Assembly: GCA_963718195.1 (NCBI GenBank)
Contig: CAVQYQ010000005.1
Location: 558,001-622,000 of the forward strand
Reading direction: 5' to 3'
DNA: 64,000 nucleotides
DNA from: MADRE3 sp963718195
GTDB taxonomy: Bacteria > Desulfobacterota > Desulfobulbia > Desulfobulbales > Desulfocapsaceae
Within the stretch, counting starts at the first letter, position 1, and each line of letters starts with the position of its first letter. Shown one piece after another: positions 16,960 through 27,072 of the stretch. The notes under the pieces were generated by a model. The model did not search any database. It saw nothing but the letters and a program-made list of their open reading frames with translations, and had not been told where the DNA came from. The position numbers and the translations under genes were made by a program.

Positions 16960-17964
16960 ATGAGTATTGAATCACTAACCGGCTTAAACAAGGCAGCAGT
17001 TCTGCTTATCTGTATTGGCGAAGAAGCATCTGCCAAACTATTTAATGAATTGTCCGACGAAGAAGTAAGAAAGGTTACCAGGGCAATGGCTGCCATTGAC
17101 CATATACCTATCGACATAAAAGAAAAGGTATTTTCTTTTTTTGCTGAAGCCCAGGAGGAATTCGCCGGATTATTCGTCAAGGGCAACGAATTTGCCAAAA
17201 ACGCAATCTCCGGAATCGATGAAGGGGACAGAAATGAAGTGCTCCTTGATCAATTTATTTCTGGCACCGAATCACGCTCATTGGAGACAATAGCGCTGAT
17301 GCAGCCGCAAATGGTGGCTGGCCTCCTGGAAAAAGAACATCCGCAGACGGTGGCACTGATACTGTCAACCCAGCATGTTGAACATGCTGCTGAAATCATG
17401 TCATTTCTGCCCGAGACAATGCAGTCAGATGTCGTCTACCGGATCGCCAAACTTGATAAAGTGGCACCGGAAGTTCTCAGCAACATAGAGAATGCGCTTA
17501 ATAAAGAGATCGGCTTGGTTGCCGGCAAAGAGCAGAAGGAGATTGGTGGACTGAACAAGGTAGTTGAAATGCTGGGGAATATGAAAAACAATCTCGACGC
17601 CGATATTCTTGAGACCATGGAAGAAACCGACCCTGATTTGGCCGAGGAAATCCGCAAGATGATGTTTACTTTCGAGAACCTAACAGCTCTTGATGGCCGT
17701 TCACTGCAGATGATTCTTCGAGAAGTCAACAACGACTCACTTACCATGGCACTGAAAACAGCCTCTGACGAGATGAAGGAGAAAATCTTTGCAAATATGT
17801 CCACCCGGGCCGCTGACATGATAAAAGATGATCTTGATGCAATGGGTCCCGTCAGACTTTCTGAAGTTGAAGCAATGCAGCAATCCATCGTTAAAATAGC
17901 GATGAAGCTTGAGGAAGAAGGTAAATTGGTACTGAATTCCGGAGGCGGCGATGAGCTTGTCTAG
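16960..17964 (+). CDS. fliG: Flagellar motor switch protein FliG
   Basis: 334 residues; rotor protein that contacts MotA and generates torque. N-terminal FliF-binding domain (LTGLNKAAVLLICIGEEASAKLF). Middle EHPQTVALILS motif at ~124-134. C-terminal domain with the charged torque helix region (DDLDAMGPVRLSEVEAMQ). Length matches the family. Its 3' end overlaps fliH by 14 bp, indicating translational coupling. Confidence 0.97.
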   Translation: MSIESLTGLNKAAVLLICIGEEASAKLFNELSDEEVRKVTRAMAAIDHIPIDIKEKVFSFFAEAQEEFAGLFVKGNEFAKNAISGIDEGDRNEVLLDQFISGTESRSLETIALMQPQMVAGLLEKEHPQTVALILSTQHVEHAAEIMSFLPETMQSDVVYRIAKLDKVAPEVLSNIENALNKEIGLVAGKEQKEIGGLNKVVEMLGNMKNNLDADILETMEETDPDLAEEIRKMMFTFENLTALDGRSLQMILREVNNDSLTMALKTASDEMKEKIFANMSTRAADMIKDDLDAMGPVRLSEVEAMQQSIVKIAMKLEEEGKLVLNSGGGDELV

Positions 17965-18736
17965 ATATTTCAGGGACAAAGGTGAATTCAAACCGAAAAG
18001 CCTTGTTCCTGAGCTGCCAGGAGAAGAAGATAACTGGCAGGCTTCAACAATCTCAAGTGAGGAAACAAAAGAGGACCCCGATATATCTGAGCCCCTAGAT
18101 TCGCTCGAATCTAAAGAAGAAGTGTCCCACCAGGAACCCATAAAATCAGCCCCAGCCCAAGAGTTACCCAGTCAGGAGCATCCTGCTGCAGCCTCACCCC
18201 CATCGGATTCGGTGACCTATACCCCACCCTCTCCGATGCCTGATATTGAATCGGTTCAAAAGGAAGCATATAATGCAGGTGTTGAACAGGGGCTTAAACA
18301 GGCCAGCGCTGACTTTGGTTCTACCCTGACCGCACTGACTCTCCTATGCGATCAGCTCAGTACAATCCGTGAGACAATCCTTAAAAACAGCAAAAAGGAA
18401 ATGGTAGAACTGGTACTGGCCCTTTCAGAGAAAATCATTCGTCATTCAGTTACCGAACAAAACCAGACAATCATGGATACGGTTGAAACAGCAATCCAGC
18501 AGGCGGTGAAATCAAGTGAGTTATATATCTATCTTCACCCGGATGACATGAAAAGTATACAGGATCGCGCCAATAACTTTATTTCCGGTGTAAATGGACT
18601 GGAAAATATTATCATTAAGGCGGATCCAGCCATCGAACGTGGTGGCTGCAAAATCGAGTCAGACAATTGTACCGTAGACGCGACCATCATCAGCCAGTTC
18701 AGTGTATTAAAAGATAGCCTTAGAAAAAAAGGTTGA
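17951..18736 (+). CDS. fliH: Flagellar export ATPase regulator FliH
   Basis: 261 residues. A long variable Pro/Ser/Glu-rich N-terminal half is followed by the conserved coiled-coil and globular C-terminal part (AYNAGVEQGLKQ, LALSEKIIRHSV, ILHP-like LHPDDM), typical of FliH/YscL. FliH holds FliI inactive and delivers it to the export gate. It overlaps the fliG end and precedes fliI by 31 bp. Confidence 0.92.
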   Translation: MSLSRYFRDKGEFKPKSLVPELPGEEDNWQASTISSEETKEDPDISEPLDSLESKEEVSHQEPIKSAPAQELPSQEHPAAASPPSDSVTYTPPSPMPDIESVQKEAYNAGVEQGLKQASADFGSTLTALTLLCDQLSTIRETILKNSKKEMVELVLALSEKIIRHSVTEQNQTIMDTVETAIQQAVKSSELYIYLHPDDMKSIQDRANNFISGVNGLENIIIKADPAIERGGCKIESDNCTVDATIISQFSVLKDSLRKKG

Positions 18737-18767
18737 TGCACTCACAATAAGAGAACATCCGACAAAC

Positions 18768-20129
18768 ATGCTCTTCAACAAAGATTTGATAACAGAAATA
18801 AACCCGATCAAGGTATGGGGTAAAGTCACCCGAATCGTCGGTCTTGTGGTTGAGGGATATTGTCCTCACGCCTCTGTCGGCTCATTGTGCGAAATATCTC
18901 CACTGGACAACAGCAGTGAGCCGGTCTACGCCGAGATCGTTGGGTTCAGTAATCTTCGTGCTCTGCTCATGCCACTTGGAGATCTAAGAGGACTTGGCCC
19001 CGGGAGCCTCATCAGAGTTATCAAAGATAGTGCTACCATAAAAGTCGGAAACAATCTGCTCGGCAGAGTTATCGATGCAATGGAAAATCCCCATGACGGT
19101 TTTCCTGCCCCTGATCTGCAAGATGAACGACAGCTGTATTCTCTACCGCCCGGGCCGATGCAGCGAAAAAACATAACAGATACGCTTGACCTTGGAATCC
19201 GGGCCATTAATGGTCTCGTAACCTGCGGTATGGGCCAGAGAATGGGTATTATGGCGGGATCGGGTATCGGTAAATCAGTGTTACTCGGAATGATGGCCCG
19301 CTACGCCAAGGCGGACATCAATGTTATCGCACTCATTGGTGAACGCGGGAGGGAAGTCCGAGAATTCATAGAACGTGATTTAGGCAAAGAAGGACTTTCC
19401 CGTTCCGTTCTTGTTGTTGTTACCTCAGACCAGTCTCCGCTTTTGAGAATGAGAGGCGCCTTTGTTGCCACAGCCATTGCCGAGTATTTCTGTCAGCAAG
19501 GCAAGAATGTTTTGCTGATGATGGATTCGGTCACCCGATTTGCGATGGCAATGCGCGAAATCGGTCTTGCCATCGGTGAACCGCCAACCACAAAAGGCTA
19601 CACCCCAACTGTTTTTGCAACCCTGCCAAAATTACTTGAGCGGGCGGGCAGATTTCAAGGACAGGGCAGCATCACCGGACTTTATACTGTACTGGTTGAC
19701 GGTGACGATCTGACTGAGCCGGTGGCCGACTCGGTCAGATCAATTCTTGATGGACACATCGTCTTATCAAGAGAAATGGCTGCCCGTAATCATTACCCTG
19801 CAATTGACATACTTAACAGTACCAGCAGGGTCATGCGTGAAATCTCCTCGACCAGACACCTGGAACTTGCTGGCAGAGCACGTTCAATCATGGCGACATA
19901 CAAAGAAGCTGAGGATCTCATCAATATCGGAGCGTATATGGAGGGATCAAACCCGAATATAGATCATGCTATAGCAAAAATTGATGATATCAATAAATTT
20001 CTGCGCCAGAATTATGATGAAACCACATCATTGAAACAGACCATAGAAGATTTGGGGACAATCCTCAGCGAGAGGAAAGACGAAAGCCAACAACAAAACA
20101 GGCGCCGATCAGACAAACAGCCTGTTTAA
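18768..20129 (+). CDS. fliI: Flagellum-specific export ATPase FliI
   Basis: 453-residue F1-beta-like ATPase of the flagellar type III export apparatus. Walker A GSGIGKSV near residues 164-171; conserved VVVTSDQSPLLRM, ALIGERGREVREF and LMMDSVTRFAMA (Walker B with catalytic Glu context) are all present. The C-terminal end carries the usual gate-interacting helices. Length is normal. Located between fliH and fliJ in the canonical order. Confidence 0.97.
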   Translation: MLFNKDLITEINPIKVWGKVTRIVGLVVEGYCPHASVGSLCEISPLDNSSEPVYAEIVGFSNLRALLMPLGDLRGLGPGSLIRVIKDSATIKVGNNLLGRVIDAMENPHDGFPAPDLQDERQLYSLPPGPMQRKNITDTLDLGIRAINGLVTCGMGQRMGIMAGSGIGKSVLLGMMARYAKADINVIALIGERGREVREFIERDLGKEGLSRSVLVVVTSDQSPLLRMRGAFVATAIAEYFCQQGKNVLLMMDSVTRFAMAMREIGLAIGEPPTTKGYTPTVFATLPKLLERAGRFQGQGSITGLYTVLVDGDDLTEPVADSVRSILDGHIVLSREMAARNHYPAIDILNSTSRVMREISSTRHLELAGRARSIMATYKEAEDLINIGAYMEGSNPNIDHAIAKIDDINKFLRQNYDETTSLKQTIEDLGTILSERKDESQQQNRRRSDKQPV

Positions 20130-20146
20130 ATTGACCATTAATCACC

Positions 20147-20608
20147 ATGAAACCATTCAATCTGGAAACCGTTCTCAAATATCGTCGACGATTGAAAGAT
20201 ATTGCCATAAACAGATTCCAGCGTGCTCAACTCCAGCGTAAAGAAGCGTATGACGCGATGCTACAAAAACAAAATGAATACCTGAGCCTCATCGATACGA
20301 TTGAGACATTAGAAGCGCGTGGAATAACCGTCGATGAGCACATTCTGTATAGTAATCGTATCGAGTATGTCTCGGAAGAATTAACGAAACGCCAGGAAAT
20401 TCTGAGAAAAAAAAATGAAACTGTTGTGCTGGAACGAAAACAGCTGATCAAAAAAAGTAAAGAAGCGCAGGTTTTGGAAAAATTAAAAGAGAAACAAAAT
20501 CTTGAATATCAGACATTCATCAATAAAAAAGAATCTGCAATGCTCGATGAAATAGCAGTCCTCCATCGGCATCAGCAGGAATCAGCAGAAACAAGAGAAC
20601 TCTTATGA
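20147..20608 (+). CDS. fliJ: Flagellar export chaperone/stalk protein FliJ
   Basis: 153 residues, almost entirely charged alpha-helix (long coiled coil), beginning MKPFNLETVLKYRRRLKD, as expected for FliJ. FliJ is the gamma-like stalk within the FliI hexamer and links it to FlhA. It is identified mostly by position and coiled-coil character, since the family diverges quickly. The stop overlaps the next gene by 4 bp (ATGA type). Confidence 0.88.
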   Translation: MKPFNLETVLKYRRRLKDIAINRFQRAQLQRKEAYDAMLQKQNEYLSLIDTIETLEARGITVDEHILYSNRIEYVSEELTKRQEILRKKNETVVLERKQLIKKSKEAQVLEKLKEKQNLEYQTFINKKESAMLDEIAVLHRHQQESAETRELL

Positions 20609-21141
20609 TCCGACCTACCTTGTTCCTTACTCTATTTTTAGGATGTTATCTGCTTGACTATACCGGTTTGTCAACTCTGAAAGCCCAGGACAACAGTGAC
20701 TCCAAGGAGCCCGAGTTTACATCAGTCGAGGAAAGAAGACTCCATGCAACCATGCTGGAGGAGCGAGCAAATATCTTTGAACAGAAAAAAGAGCTCGTCT
20801 TGAGAGAAAAGGAGCTAAAGACCCTCGAGGATGCTGTCGATAAGAAACTTGCTGAGATTGATATAAAGCTGGAAGAGCTGGAGCGGAGCAGAAAGCAGTT
20901 AACCGCATTACTCGCGAAAAAGTCAGCCGAAGAAGTCAAAAAGATACAAGATCTCAGTAAGATTTACGAAAAGATGGACCCGGCAAAAGCCGCCTTGGTT
21001 TTATCGGGACTGGATCAGCAACTAGCCGCTGACCTTTTGGCAAATATGAAAGTCAAGTCAGCAGCGAAAATACTCGACAGCTTAAACAAGCCACAGGCTA
21101 CTGAAATAAGTAAAACATTTTCAACGATTCAACTGGAGTAA
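20605..21141 (+). CDS. MotE-like protein (MgtE N-domain)
   Basis: 178 residues. N-terminal hydrophobic segment (signal or anchor, ~5-20), a long charged coiled coil (~45-115), and a C-terminal MgtE_N-like helical module (IYEKMDPAKAALVLSGLD). Similar genes sit between fliJ and fliK in many flagellar operons; MotE in Sinorhizobium is a periplasmic chaperone for a motility protein. It overlaps fliJ and ends 5 bp before fliK. The name is provisional. Confidence 0.8.
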   Translation: MIRPTLFLTLFLGCYLLDYTGLSTLKAQDNSDSKEPEFTSVEERRLHATMLEERANIFEQKKELVLREKELKTLEDAVDKKLAEIDIKLEELERSRKQLTALLAKKSAEEVKKIQDLSKIYEKMDPAKAALVLSGLDQQLAADLLANMKVKSAAKILDSLNKPQATEISKTFSTIQLE

Positions 21142-21146
21142 TCTAA

Positions 21147-23072
21147 ATGGACATAATCCCGATCATCCCTGCTCCTCAACAAGGACCCCCTACTCCTTCG
21201 GTTGATACCCCGGCAGGAAACGGTGATACGGGATTCGACACAATACTCAACCAGGAAATGCCAAACCAGGCAACCAGTATTGTAGAGAATAGTCCCTCTG
21301 AAACCTGGAAACAACAAAGCTCCAAGGCACCTCTTAATTCAGAAGAACAACCCATGGCAGAGGACAGTGATGCCATGCCCGGTGAAGGATCAGGTCAACT
21401 GTTTGATTTTCCTTCCAGCCAGAACAGCGCAGCGTCATTACACGATACCAGCCAGGTTGAAACTATTGTCAGTGATCAATTAGAGAAAATTGATTTAGCG
21501 GCTGATCCTTTCGCTCAGCACTATTCACTCTTCAGGCAATCGGCAACTGGCATTGATGTTTCAGACACATTTTCCATTCCGGGAAACCGAGAAATTCCAA
21601 CAAATCAGTCGCTGAGGGATCTGCCAGCCGATAAACTGCCTGAAAATCTCCTCGATCCCTTCGTTACGCTTACTGATATCGTAGATAGACTGCTTTCACC
21701 AGAACAACTGCGACCTTCTGAATTGGCAGGAATTTCCAATGACAATTCATCACCTTACCCTCGATTTTCTTTAGAACTCCAGTCAACTGCATCTGCCTTT
21801 TCTATTAAAAGTGGGGATGCAGCAGCTATTACAATTTCCGCCCAGAGTGCATTCATTGATGTGAACATTGAAATGGGATCCGCAACACCTCTGAGCACTC
21901 AAGGAAACATCTCACAATCCGTACCAGTAAATTTACTGCAGGCAGATGCTCATTCCCAGCTTAGAACTATTTCAGATTTTATAAATATATCTTTACCTGA
22001 GCGAGCCGGAGCTTTTTTTGATACACCCCATACCTCCGCTTTCATGAATAATCAGCCAGGCACAGCTCCCGCGGGTCAACAGCCGAACATAGGTAGTTCA
22101 TCGATACTATTGCAGGAATTGCAGAAATTACTCACGAACAGTGAGGATTCAATCAGCCTGGAAGTTCCCTTTGAGCCCAAGGTGACCTCGTCTAAAGAAA
22201 TCGGTTATCTTTTCCGTCCAGCTATTCTCGAAAATTATGAGGCTCGTATGAGTGCGGCTGAAACCTCAACCCGGGTTTCTAACAATTCACTCTTCGAGGC
22301 TCTATTGGTTGACCCTGGCGTCTCAACACATTCCAAAGCAGATCCTCTTCGCACCTCTATCAGTGAAAAGGCCAACGAGCAACTGCTCAACCCCAAATTC
22401 GATCTGCTTGGAAAAAATGTCGAGCAGAATACAAACAGTCAGACATCACAACAGAATTTAAATTCATCGAACAATAATTCATTGCAGCAGCAGGCAGCAA
22501 CCACAACACAGCCCGTCAGCGCTCTCTCAACAGATCAGACGACGATAAATACACCTTTTACTTCGCAATTCCATGACGCTGGAACCGCCCAGGGAGCAGA
22601 GACCGCGAAAACGTCTCCCACTCCGCTGCCGCAGCATACTTTTGTCCGCGATCAGGAGATTATAAACCAGCTGGTTGAACGCTTCACTGCTCAAACCCGC
22701 CTGCAGACGAGTCGGCTGAGCATGCAATTACATCCTGCAGAGCTGGGACAAGTGAAAATTGACATGATCGTTAAAGGTGACGTCTTAAAAGCAAACATAT
22801 ATGCACAGACACATCAGGCCGGTGAACTCATAGACCGAAATATCCATCGTTTAAGAGAAATTCTTCAGGACCAGGGTATCACGGTTGACGACCTGGTTGT
22901 CTCTTTCCAATCGGATTCAATAGATGATTACAGCAGTCAACATGGCCAGCTTTATCAGGACCAGACTCCCTTTTTAAAACAGTCCCATAAATCGGCGACA
23001 ACAAAATTCGAAATTGAAGAAGCAGTAGTTGAAAACGAAAATCTTCAATCAGGTGTTAACCTGACCATTTAG
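21147..23072 (+). CDS. fliK: Flagellar hook-length control protein FliK
   Basis: 641 residues: a long low-complexity Ser/Gln/Asn-rich ruler region and a conserved C-terminal Flg_hook domain (~510-600: LSMQLHPAELGQVKIDM, then LREILQDQGI). FliK measures hook length and switches FlhB specificity from hook to filament export. The N-terminal two thirds show little conservation, which is normal. It lies directly before the hook-cap gene flgD. A second, shorter FliK-like protein is encoded at 56219. Confidence 0.92.
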   Translation: MDIIPIIPAPQQGPPTPSVDTPAGNGDTGFDTILNQEMPNQATSIVENSPSETWKQQSSKAPLNSEEQPMAEDSDAMPGEGSGQLFDFPSSQNSAASLHDTSQVETIVSDQLEKIDLAADPFAQHYSLFRQSATGIDVSDTFSIPGNREIPTNQSLRDLPADKLPENLLDPFVTLTDIVDRLLSPEQLRPSELAGISNDNSSPYPRFSLELQSTASAFSIKSGDAAAITISAQSAFIDVNIEMGSATPLSTQGNISQSVPVNLLQADAHSQLRTISDFINISLPERAGAFFDTPHTSAFMNNQPGTAPAGQQPNIGSSSILLQELQKLLTNSEDSISLEVPFEPKVTSSKEIGYLFRPAILENYEARMSAAETSTRVSNNSLFEALLVDPGVSTHSKADPLRTSISEKANEQLLNPKFDLLGKNVEQNTNSQTSQQNLNSSNNNSLQQQAATTTQPVSALSTDQTTINTPFTSQFHDAGTAQGAETAKTSPTPLPQHTFVRDQEIINQLVERFTAQTRLQTSRLSMQLHPAELGQVKIDMIVKGDVLKANIYAQTHQAGELIDRNIHRLREILQDQGITVDDLVVSFQSDSIDDYSSQHGQLYQDQTPFLKQSHKSATTKFEIEEAVVENENLQSGVNLTI

Positions 23073-23082
23073 GAGCAGATCC

Positions 23083-23877
23083 ATGAGTTACATAGACGTA
23101 ATCAATCAGGCCTCAACCGCAGCAGCCCAGACAAAAGCGAGCGAAGCGGACAAGGGCAAGGATATAATGGGAAAAGAGGACTTTCTCACCCTTCTGGTTG
23201 CCCAGCTTCAGAACCAGGATCCGCTCAACCCTGATGACCCAACCGAGTTCACCGCCCAACTCGCTCAGTTCAGCTCGCTTGAACAATTGTTTAACCTGAA
23301 CGAGAGCATGGAAAATGTTGCTGCTTCGGTCGACAATTCTCAGAAAATGTCAGCATTGAGCATGATCGGCAAGGAAGTCGCTTACGCAGACAGTGAATTC
23401 ACCTTTGAAGGTGACCCTGTCCGTCTTGGATATTCAATAGACGGGGAGGCAAAAGATATATCCCTGCTTCTCCAGAAGGATGGAGCAACGGTGGCAACTC
23501 TCAGAGGAACAGAACTTCAAAAAGGTGACCATTTTGTTACCTGGAACGGCCTCACCGCCTCAGGCGCACCTGCACCGACAGGTGAATATACAATAGTCGT
23601 TGAAGCAACTGCTGCAGCTGAAAGTATTGCGGCAGCCCCGCTTGTTCGCTCAGAGGTTACGGGAGTCGATCTGGACAGTTTAAGCGGTGGCTTGCTCTAT
23701 ACATTGTTCGGGGAAGTTGAAGTCAATAAAATCAAAGGTGTTTACGAGGTCGGAACCGGTCTTGATCAGCAACCGCCACCTCAACAGGAACCAGACACAC
23801 CAGTCATTGAAACGGCAGTAGACGCTGTCCAGAATATTGTTGAAAACGCTGAAGAAACAGTGCCCACGGAAGGATAA
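23083..23877 (+). CDS. flgD: Hook capping protein FlgD
   Basis: 264 residues. The N-terminal hallmark MGKEDFLTLLVAQLQNQDPLNP and the LAQFSSLEQL motif are present, followed by a beta-sandwich region with FlgD_ig-like sequence (TLRGTELQKGDHFVTWNG). FlgD caps the growing hook. The C-terminal tail (~225-264) is Pro/Glu-rich and not typical. It follows fliK by 10 bp. Confidence 0.95.
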   Translation: MSYIDVINQASTAAAQTKASEADKGKDIMGKEDFLTLLVAQLQNQDPLNPDDPTEFTAQLAQFSSLEQLFNLNESMENVAASVDNSQKMSALSMIGKEVAYADSEFTFEGDPVRLGYSIDGEAKDISLLLQKDGATVATLRGTELQKGDHFVTWNGLTASGAPAPTGEYTIVVEATAAAESIAAAPLVRSEVTGVDLDSLSGGLLYTLFGEVEVNKIKGVYEVGTGLDQQPPPQQEPDTPVIETAVDAVQNIVENAEETVPTEG

Positions 23878-23953
23878 CTGTCAGCTACTATTTTAAAAGG
23901 ATTACAGGTCCACTACAGCATCAGGCGTAAAGACGTCAATGGAGGGATAGCAG

Positions 23954-25210
23954 ATGGGTATTTCCAGTGCATTGTACAGCGGTGTAAGCGGTCTTAAGAC
24001 AAACTCTCACGCAATGAGTGTCATCGGTAACAACCTCGCCCACACCAATACAACAGGTTTTAAAGGGGCAAGGACGGTTTTCTCAGACCTTTTGTCGGCT
24101 TCGGTAAATGGTTCCGGCGGTTCATCGCAGATAGGTCGCGGGGTAAATCTCTCAAAAGTCGATAACATTTTCAGCCAGGGTACCTTTGAATCAACAGAAT
24201 CAGGTCTTGATGTGGCAATTGAGGGTGACAGTTTCTTTATGCTCAAGGAGCCAGGCGATGACACCATGTATTATTCTCGGGCCGGCGCCTTCCGCTTTGA
24301 CCAGGAAGGCTATCTTATAAACCCTGAGGGCTTTCGCGTGCAGGGACAGCCGTTTGATATCGCCACAAACACCTTGACGCCCGGCGAGCCTCAGGATATT
24401 GCGGTTACCGATACCGGTTTAATACCCGCAAACATGACAACAACCATGGAACTCAACAACAATCTCGATGCAGCAGATGAGCTTCCAACGGTCGCAGGCT
24501 TTGATCCTGCCGACCCGGCCTCGTATAACTACTCCATGTCGGCCCAGATTTTCGATTCCCTTGGCAATCCACACCTTATCACCTCATATTTTGTCAAAAC
24601 AGCAACGGATAATACCTGGGACTGGCACTGGAGCGCTCAAGACTCTACTGGTGCAGACATCGGCGGTCCAGGTGGAAGCCAACTTGTCTTTAACACGCAA
24701 GGTATACTTGATCCGCCGCTCGGACCTCAAAACATTGGTCCGATTGACTGGGCCAATGGTTCCGATGCTGCCCAAGCTATTGATTTAACCTTTGATACTA
24801 CCCAGTTTCACAGTGCATCAGTCGTCATCTCCCAGGACCAGAATGGTTTTGGAGCAGGGGACTTGACCAGTGTCGATATAAATGAAGAGGGGATTGTGGT
24901 CGCATCCTATTCAAATGGTGAACAGACTAATATAGCCCAGCTCGCCCTTTCCAAATTCCAGAATCCCGGTGGTCTGCAGCTCCAGGGAAGTAATATGTTT
25001 GTGGCCACAGCTGCTGCGGGACCTCCTCGAACCGGACTACCCGGAGCAGAGCTTGGTAAAATATTCACCAATGCGCTTGAACAGTCGAATGTTGATATGG
25101 GTAACGAGTTTGTCCGCATGATTACGGTACAGAGAGGATTCCAGGCAAATTCCAAAATCATTACAACAATAGATGAACTTCTTGGAGAGCTGATCAATCT
25201 CAAACGATAA
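23954..25210 (+). CDS. flgE: Flagellar hook protein FlgE
   Basis: 418 residues. N-terminal rod/hook motif VIGNNLAHTNTTGFKGAR, FlgE D1 and D2 central regions, and the C-terminal NVDMGNEFVRMITVQRGFQAN that ends all hook-family proteins. It forms the flexible hook. It ends 31 bp before a strong intrinsic terminator, so it closes the first flagellar operon. A 76-bp gap after flgD has no visible promoter. Confidence 0.97.
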   Translation: MGISSALYSGVSGLKTNSHAMSVIGNNLAHTNTTGFKGARTVFSDLLSASVNGSGGSSQIGRGVNLSKVDNIFSQGTFESTESGLDVAIEGDSFFMLKEPGDDTMYYSRAGAFRFDQEGYLINPEGFRVQGQPFDIATNTLTPGEPQDIAVTDTGLIPANMTTTMELNNNLDAADELPTVAGFDPADPASYNYSMSAQIFDSLGNPHLITSYFVKTATDNTWDWHWSAQDSTGADIGGPGGSQLVFNTQGILDPPLGPQNIGPIDWANGSDAAQAIDLTFDTTQFHSASVVISQDQNGFGAGDLTSVDINEEGIVVASYSNGEQTNIAQLALSKFQNPGGLQLQGSNMFVATAAAGPPRTGLPGAELGKIFTNALEQSNVDMGNEFVRMITVQRGFQANSKIITTIDELLGELINLKR

Positions 25211-25240
25211 TGCGTCAATAAACTGACACGCATTTACCCA

Positions 25241-25273
25241 AAAGGAGTCAGAAATTCTGACTCCTTTTTTTTA
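25241..25273 (+). terminator. Intrinsic terminator after flgE
   Basis: Perfect 11-bp stem AAAGGAGTCAG/CTGACTCCTTT with a 5-nt loop, running directly into a T-tract. It ends the operon that begins with the TPR gene at 11684. Confidence 0.9.
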
Positions 25274-25381
25274 TTTTAAGTCAAAATCCTGTCTACAGAC
25301 ATAAAATCTATGGCAACCTTGAGTTTTTACACGCAAAAGCCTATGATTAAAAAGGTTAAAAACATATTCTGCAAACTCATC

Positions 25382-25397
25382 TGGCCACTATTTTGCA
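25382..25397 (+). promoter_or_regulatory. Sigma-54 promoter of the motA operon
   Basis: TGGCCACTATTTTGCA: GG and GC ten bases apart with TTGCA at -12. The expected start point is ~50 bp before the motA TTG. With the terminator at 25241 it defines a separate motAB-fliL operon. Confidence 0.7.
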
Positions 25398-25456
25398 AGC
25401 CAGTTTGAAACCGTACTTTTCAATTTTTGATTTTGTCTAAATAGCGGAGGTTTTTT

Positions 25457-26224
25457 TTGGACCTTTCAACAATTATAGGAATGGGAGCTGCCTTCGGCCT
25501 GATGCTCATGGCCATACTTCAGGGCGGGCCACTGACTATCTTCATAAACGTTCCATCCATAATGATCGTCTTTGGCGGTACCATGGGGGTGGCCTTTGTC
25601 CATTATCCGTTCTCAGATCTCTTTGATGCAGCTAACGTCGCCAAAAAAACCATTCTTCATAAAGAATCTTCCATAAACAATATGATCATCCAGTTAATGG
25701 AATTTGCCAACAAGGCACGCAAGGAAGGTATCCTTGCGCTTCAGAGTGCAATGGATGAAGTTGAAGATGAATTTCTTATAAAAGCAATGCAGATGGCAGT
25801 TGATGGCCAGGAGCCGGAAACCCTCCGCTCCATGCTCAATACCGAGATTGAATATATCGAGCAGCGCCACGATAAAGGTGCTAATATTTTTATTTCGCTT
25901 GCAGCTTATGCGCCAGCTATGGGAATGGTCGGGACCCTTATCGGGCTTGTGCAGATGCTTCAGACCATGGATGATCCGTCAAAAATTGGACCTGCCATGG
26001 CAGTAGCACTGTTGACAACCTTCTACGGTGCGGTCATTGCCAATGTCATCTGTTCCCCCATGGCGGGGAAACTGAAAAATCGGTCGCAATCGGAAGTTTT
26101 GAACAAAACGCTCATTATCGAGGGTATGCAATCAATTCTATCCGGTGAGAACCCTAGAATCATGGAGCAGAAACTCCATGCATTCATCGCCCCGAAACTC
26201 CGGGAGTCAACCTTTAACCGGTAG
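25457..26224 (+). CDS. motA: Flagellar motor stator protein MotA
   Basis: 255 residues, four predicted membrane helices (1-20, 30-50, ~145-170, ~180-200) with the cytoplasmic loop between helices 2 and 3, as in MotA/PomA. Conserved GTLIGLVQML and GPAMAVALLTTFYGAV carry the conserved Pro and Thr of the ion channel. Translation starts at TTG 25457 with GGAGG seven bases upstream; no better start exists. Ion specificity (H+ or Na+) cannot be decided by eye. Confidence 0.95.
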   Translation: MDLSTIIGMGAAFGLMLMAILQGGPLTIFINVPSIMIVFGGTMGVAFVHYPFSDLFDAANVAKKTILHKESSINNMIIQLMEFANKARKEGILALQSAMDEVEDEFLIKAMQMAVDGQEPETLRSMLNTEIEYIEQRHDKGANIFISLAAYAPAMGMVGTLIGLVQMLQTMDDPSKIGPAMAVALLTTFYGAVIANVICSPMAGKLKNRSQSEVLNKTLIIEGMQSILSGENPRIMEQKLHAFIAPKLRESTFNR

Positions 26225-26238
26225 CATGAGGTCAGGCT

Positions 26239-27030
26239 ATGAGTGAAGAAACGAATAACCAGCCTGAAGAGCAGAAGAAATCTCAAAAAAAAGATGGGCC
26301 TCCCGGTGCACCGATGTGGATGGTCACCTATTCAGATCTCGTCACCCTGCTCTTGACTTTTTTCGTACTGCTCATGTCCATGGCCAGTATGGATCCAGTC
26401 CGTTTTACTGAGGCATCAAGCTCACTTAAAGACGCATTTGGCGTTCATTCTCGACCAGCCCATGTGGAATTTGCAATTCCAATTTTACCGGCACCGCCAA
26501 AAACCAAATTCAATCCGGTCCAGACCGAACTGACCACCAAAATTCATCGTAAAATCAAGGCTCAAATCGATGAGTTTGAAATGAACAAAGATGTAGATGC
26601 AATAAAACGTGATGATGGTACCATTATCCTCAGAGTTAACAACACAATCCTTTTCAACCCTGGTGACCCCCGCATATCTCCCCAGTCATTGCCGACTTTG
26701 AGAAAAATTGCGGACATGATCAGGCCTCTTCCCATGACCCTCAGAATCGAGGGTCATACCGATGACCAGGTCGTTTCCACCTCTTCCGGGCTCGACAACT
26801 GGAACCTCTCAATCGCCCGGGCAGTTTCTGTCACTCGTTTTTATGAACAGGGCGATCTCCTCCCCCTCGACCGTATGTCAGCCATTGGCTACGGTGCCCA
26901 GAGACCTCTTGTGCCGAACACAACAGAAGAAAATCGTGCTCAAAATCGTCGTGTTGATTTTGTTTTACGTGTCAAAGACACTTCAGGCATGAGTCCTGCA
27001 GGTAATGAAGCAGGTAAGATACCACTGTAA
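26239..27030 (+). CDS. motB: Flagellar motor stator protein MotB
   Basis: 263 residues. One N-terminal membrane helix (~30-50) with the ion-carrying Asp in MVTYSDLVTLLLTFFVLL, a linker, and a C-terminal OmpA-like peptidoglycan-binding domain (~130-250) containing LRIEGHTDDQ and NRRVDFVL. MotB anchors the stator to peptidoglycan. It lies 14 bp after motA, with the preceding GAGGTC as a ribosome site. Confidence 0.96.
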   Translation: MSEETNNQPEEQKKSQKKDGPPGAPMWMVTYSDLVTLLLTFFVLLMSMASMDPVRFTEASSSLKDAFGVHSRPAHVEFAIPILPAPPKTKFNPVQTELTTKIHRKIKAQIDEFEMNKDVDAIKRDDGTIILRVNNTILFNPGDPRISPQSLPTLRKIADMIRPLPMTLRIEGHTDDQVVSTSSGLDNWNLSIARAVSVTRFYEQGDLLPLDRMSAIGYGAQRPLVPNTTEENRAQNRRVDFVLRVKDTSGMSPAGNEAGKIPL

Positions 27031-27072
27031 AAATTTTGACACCTGATTTTCAAATTTTACCAGGAATACACG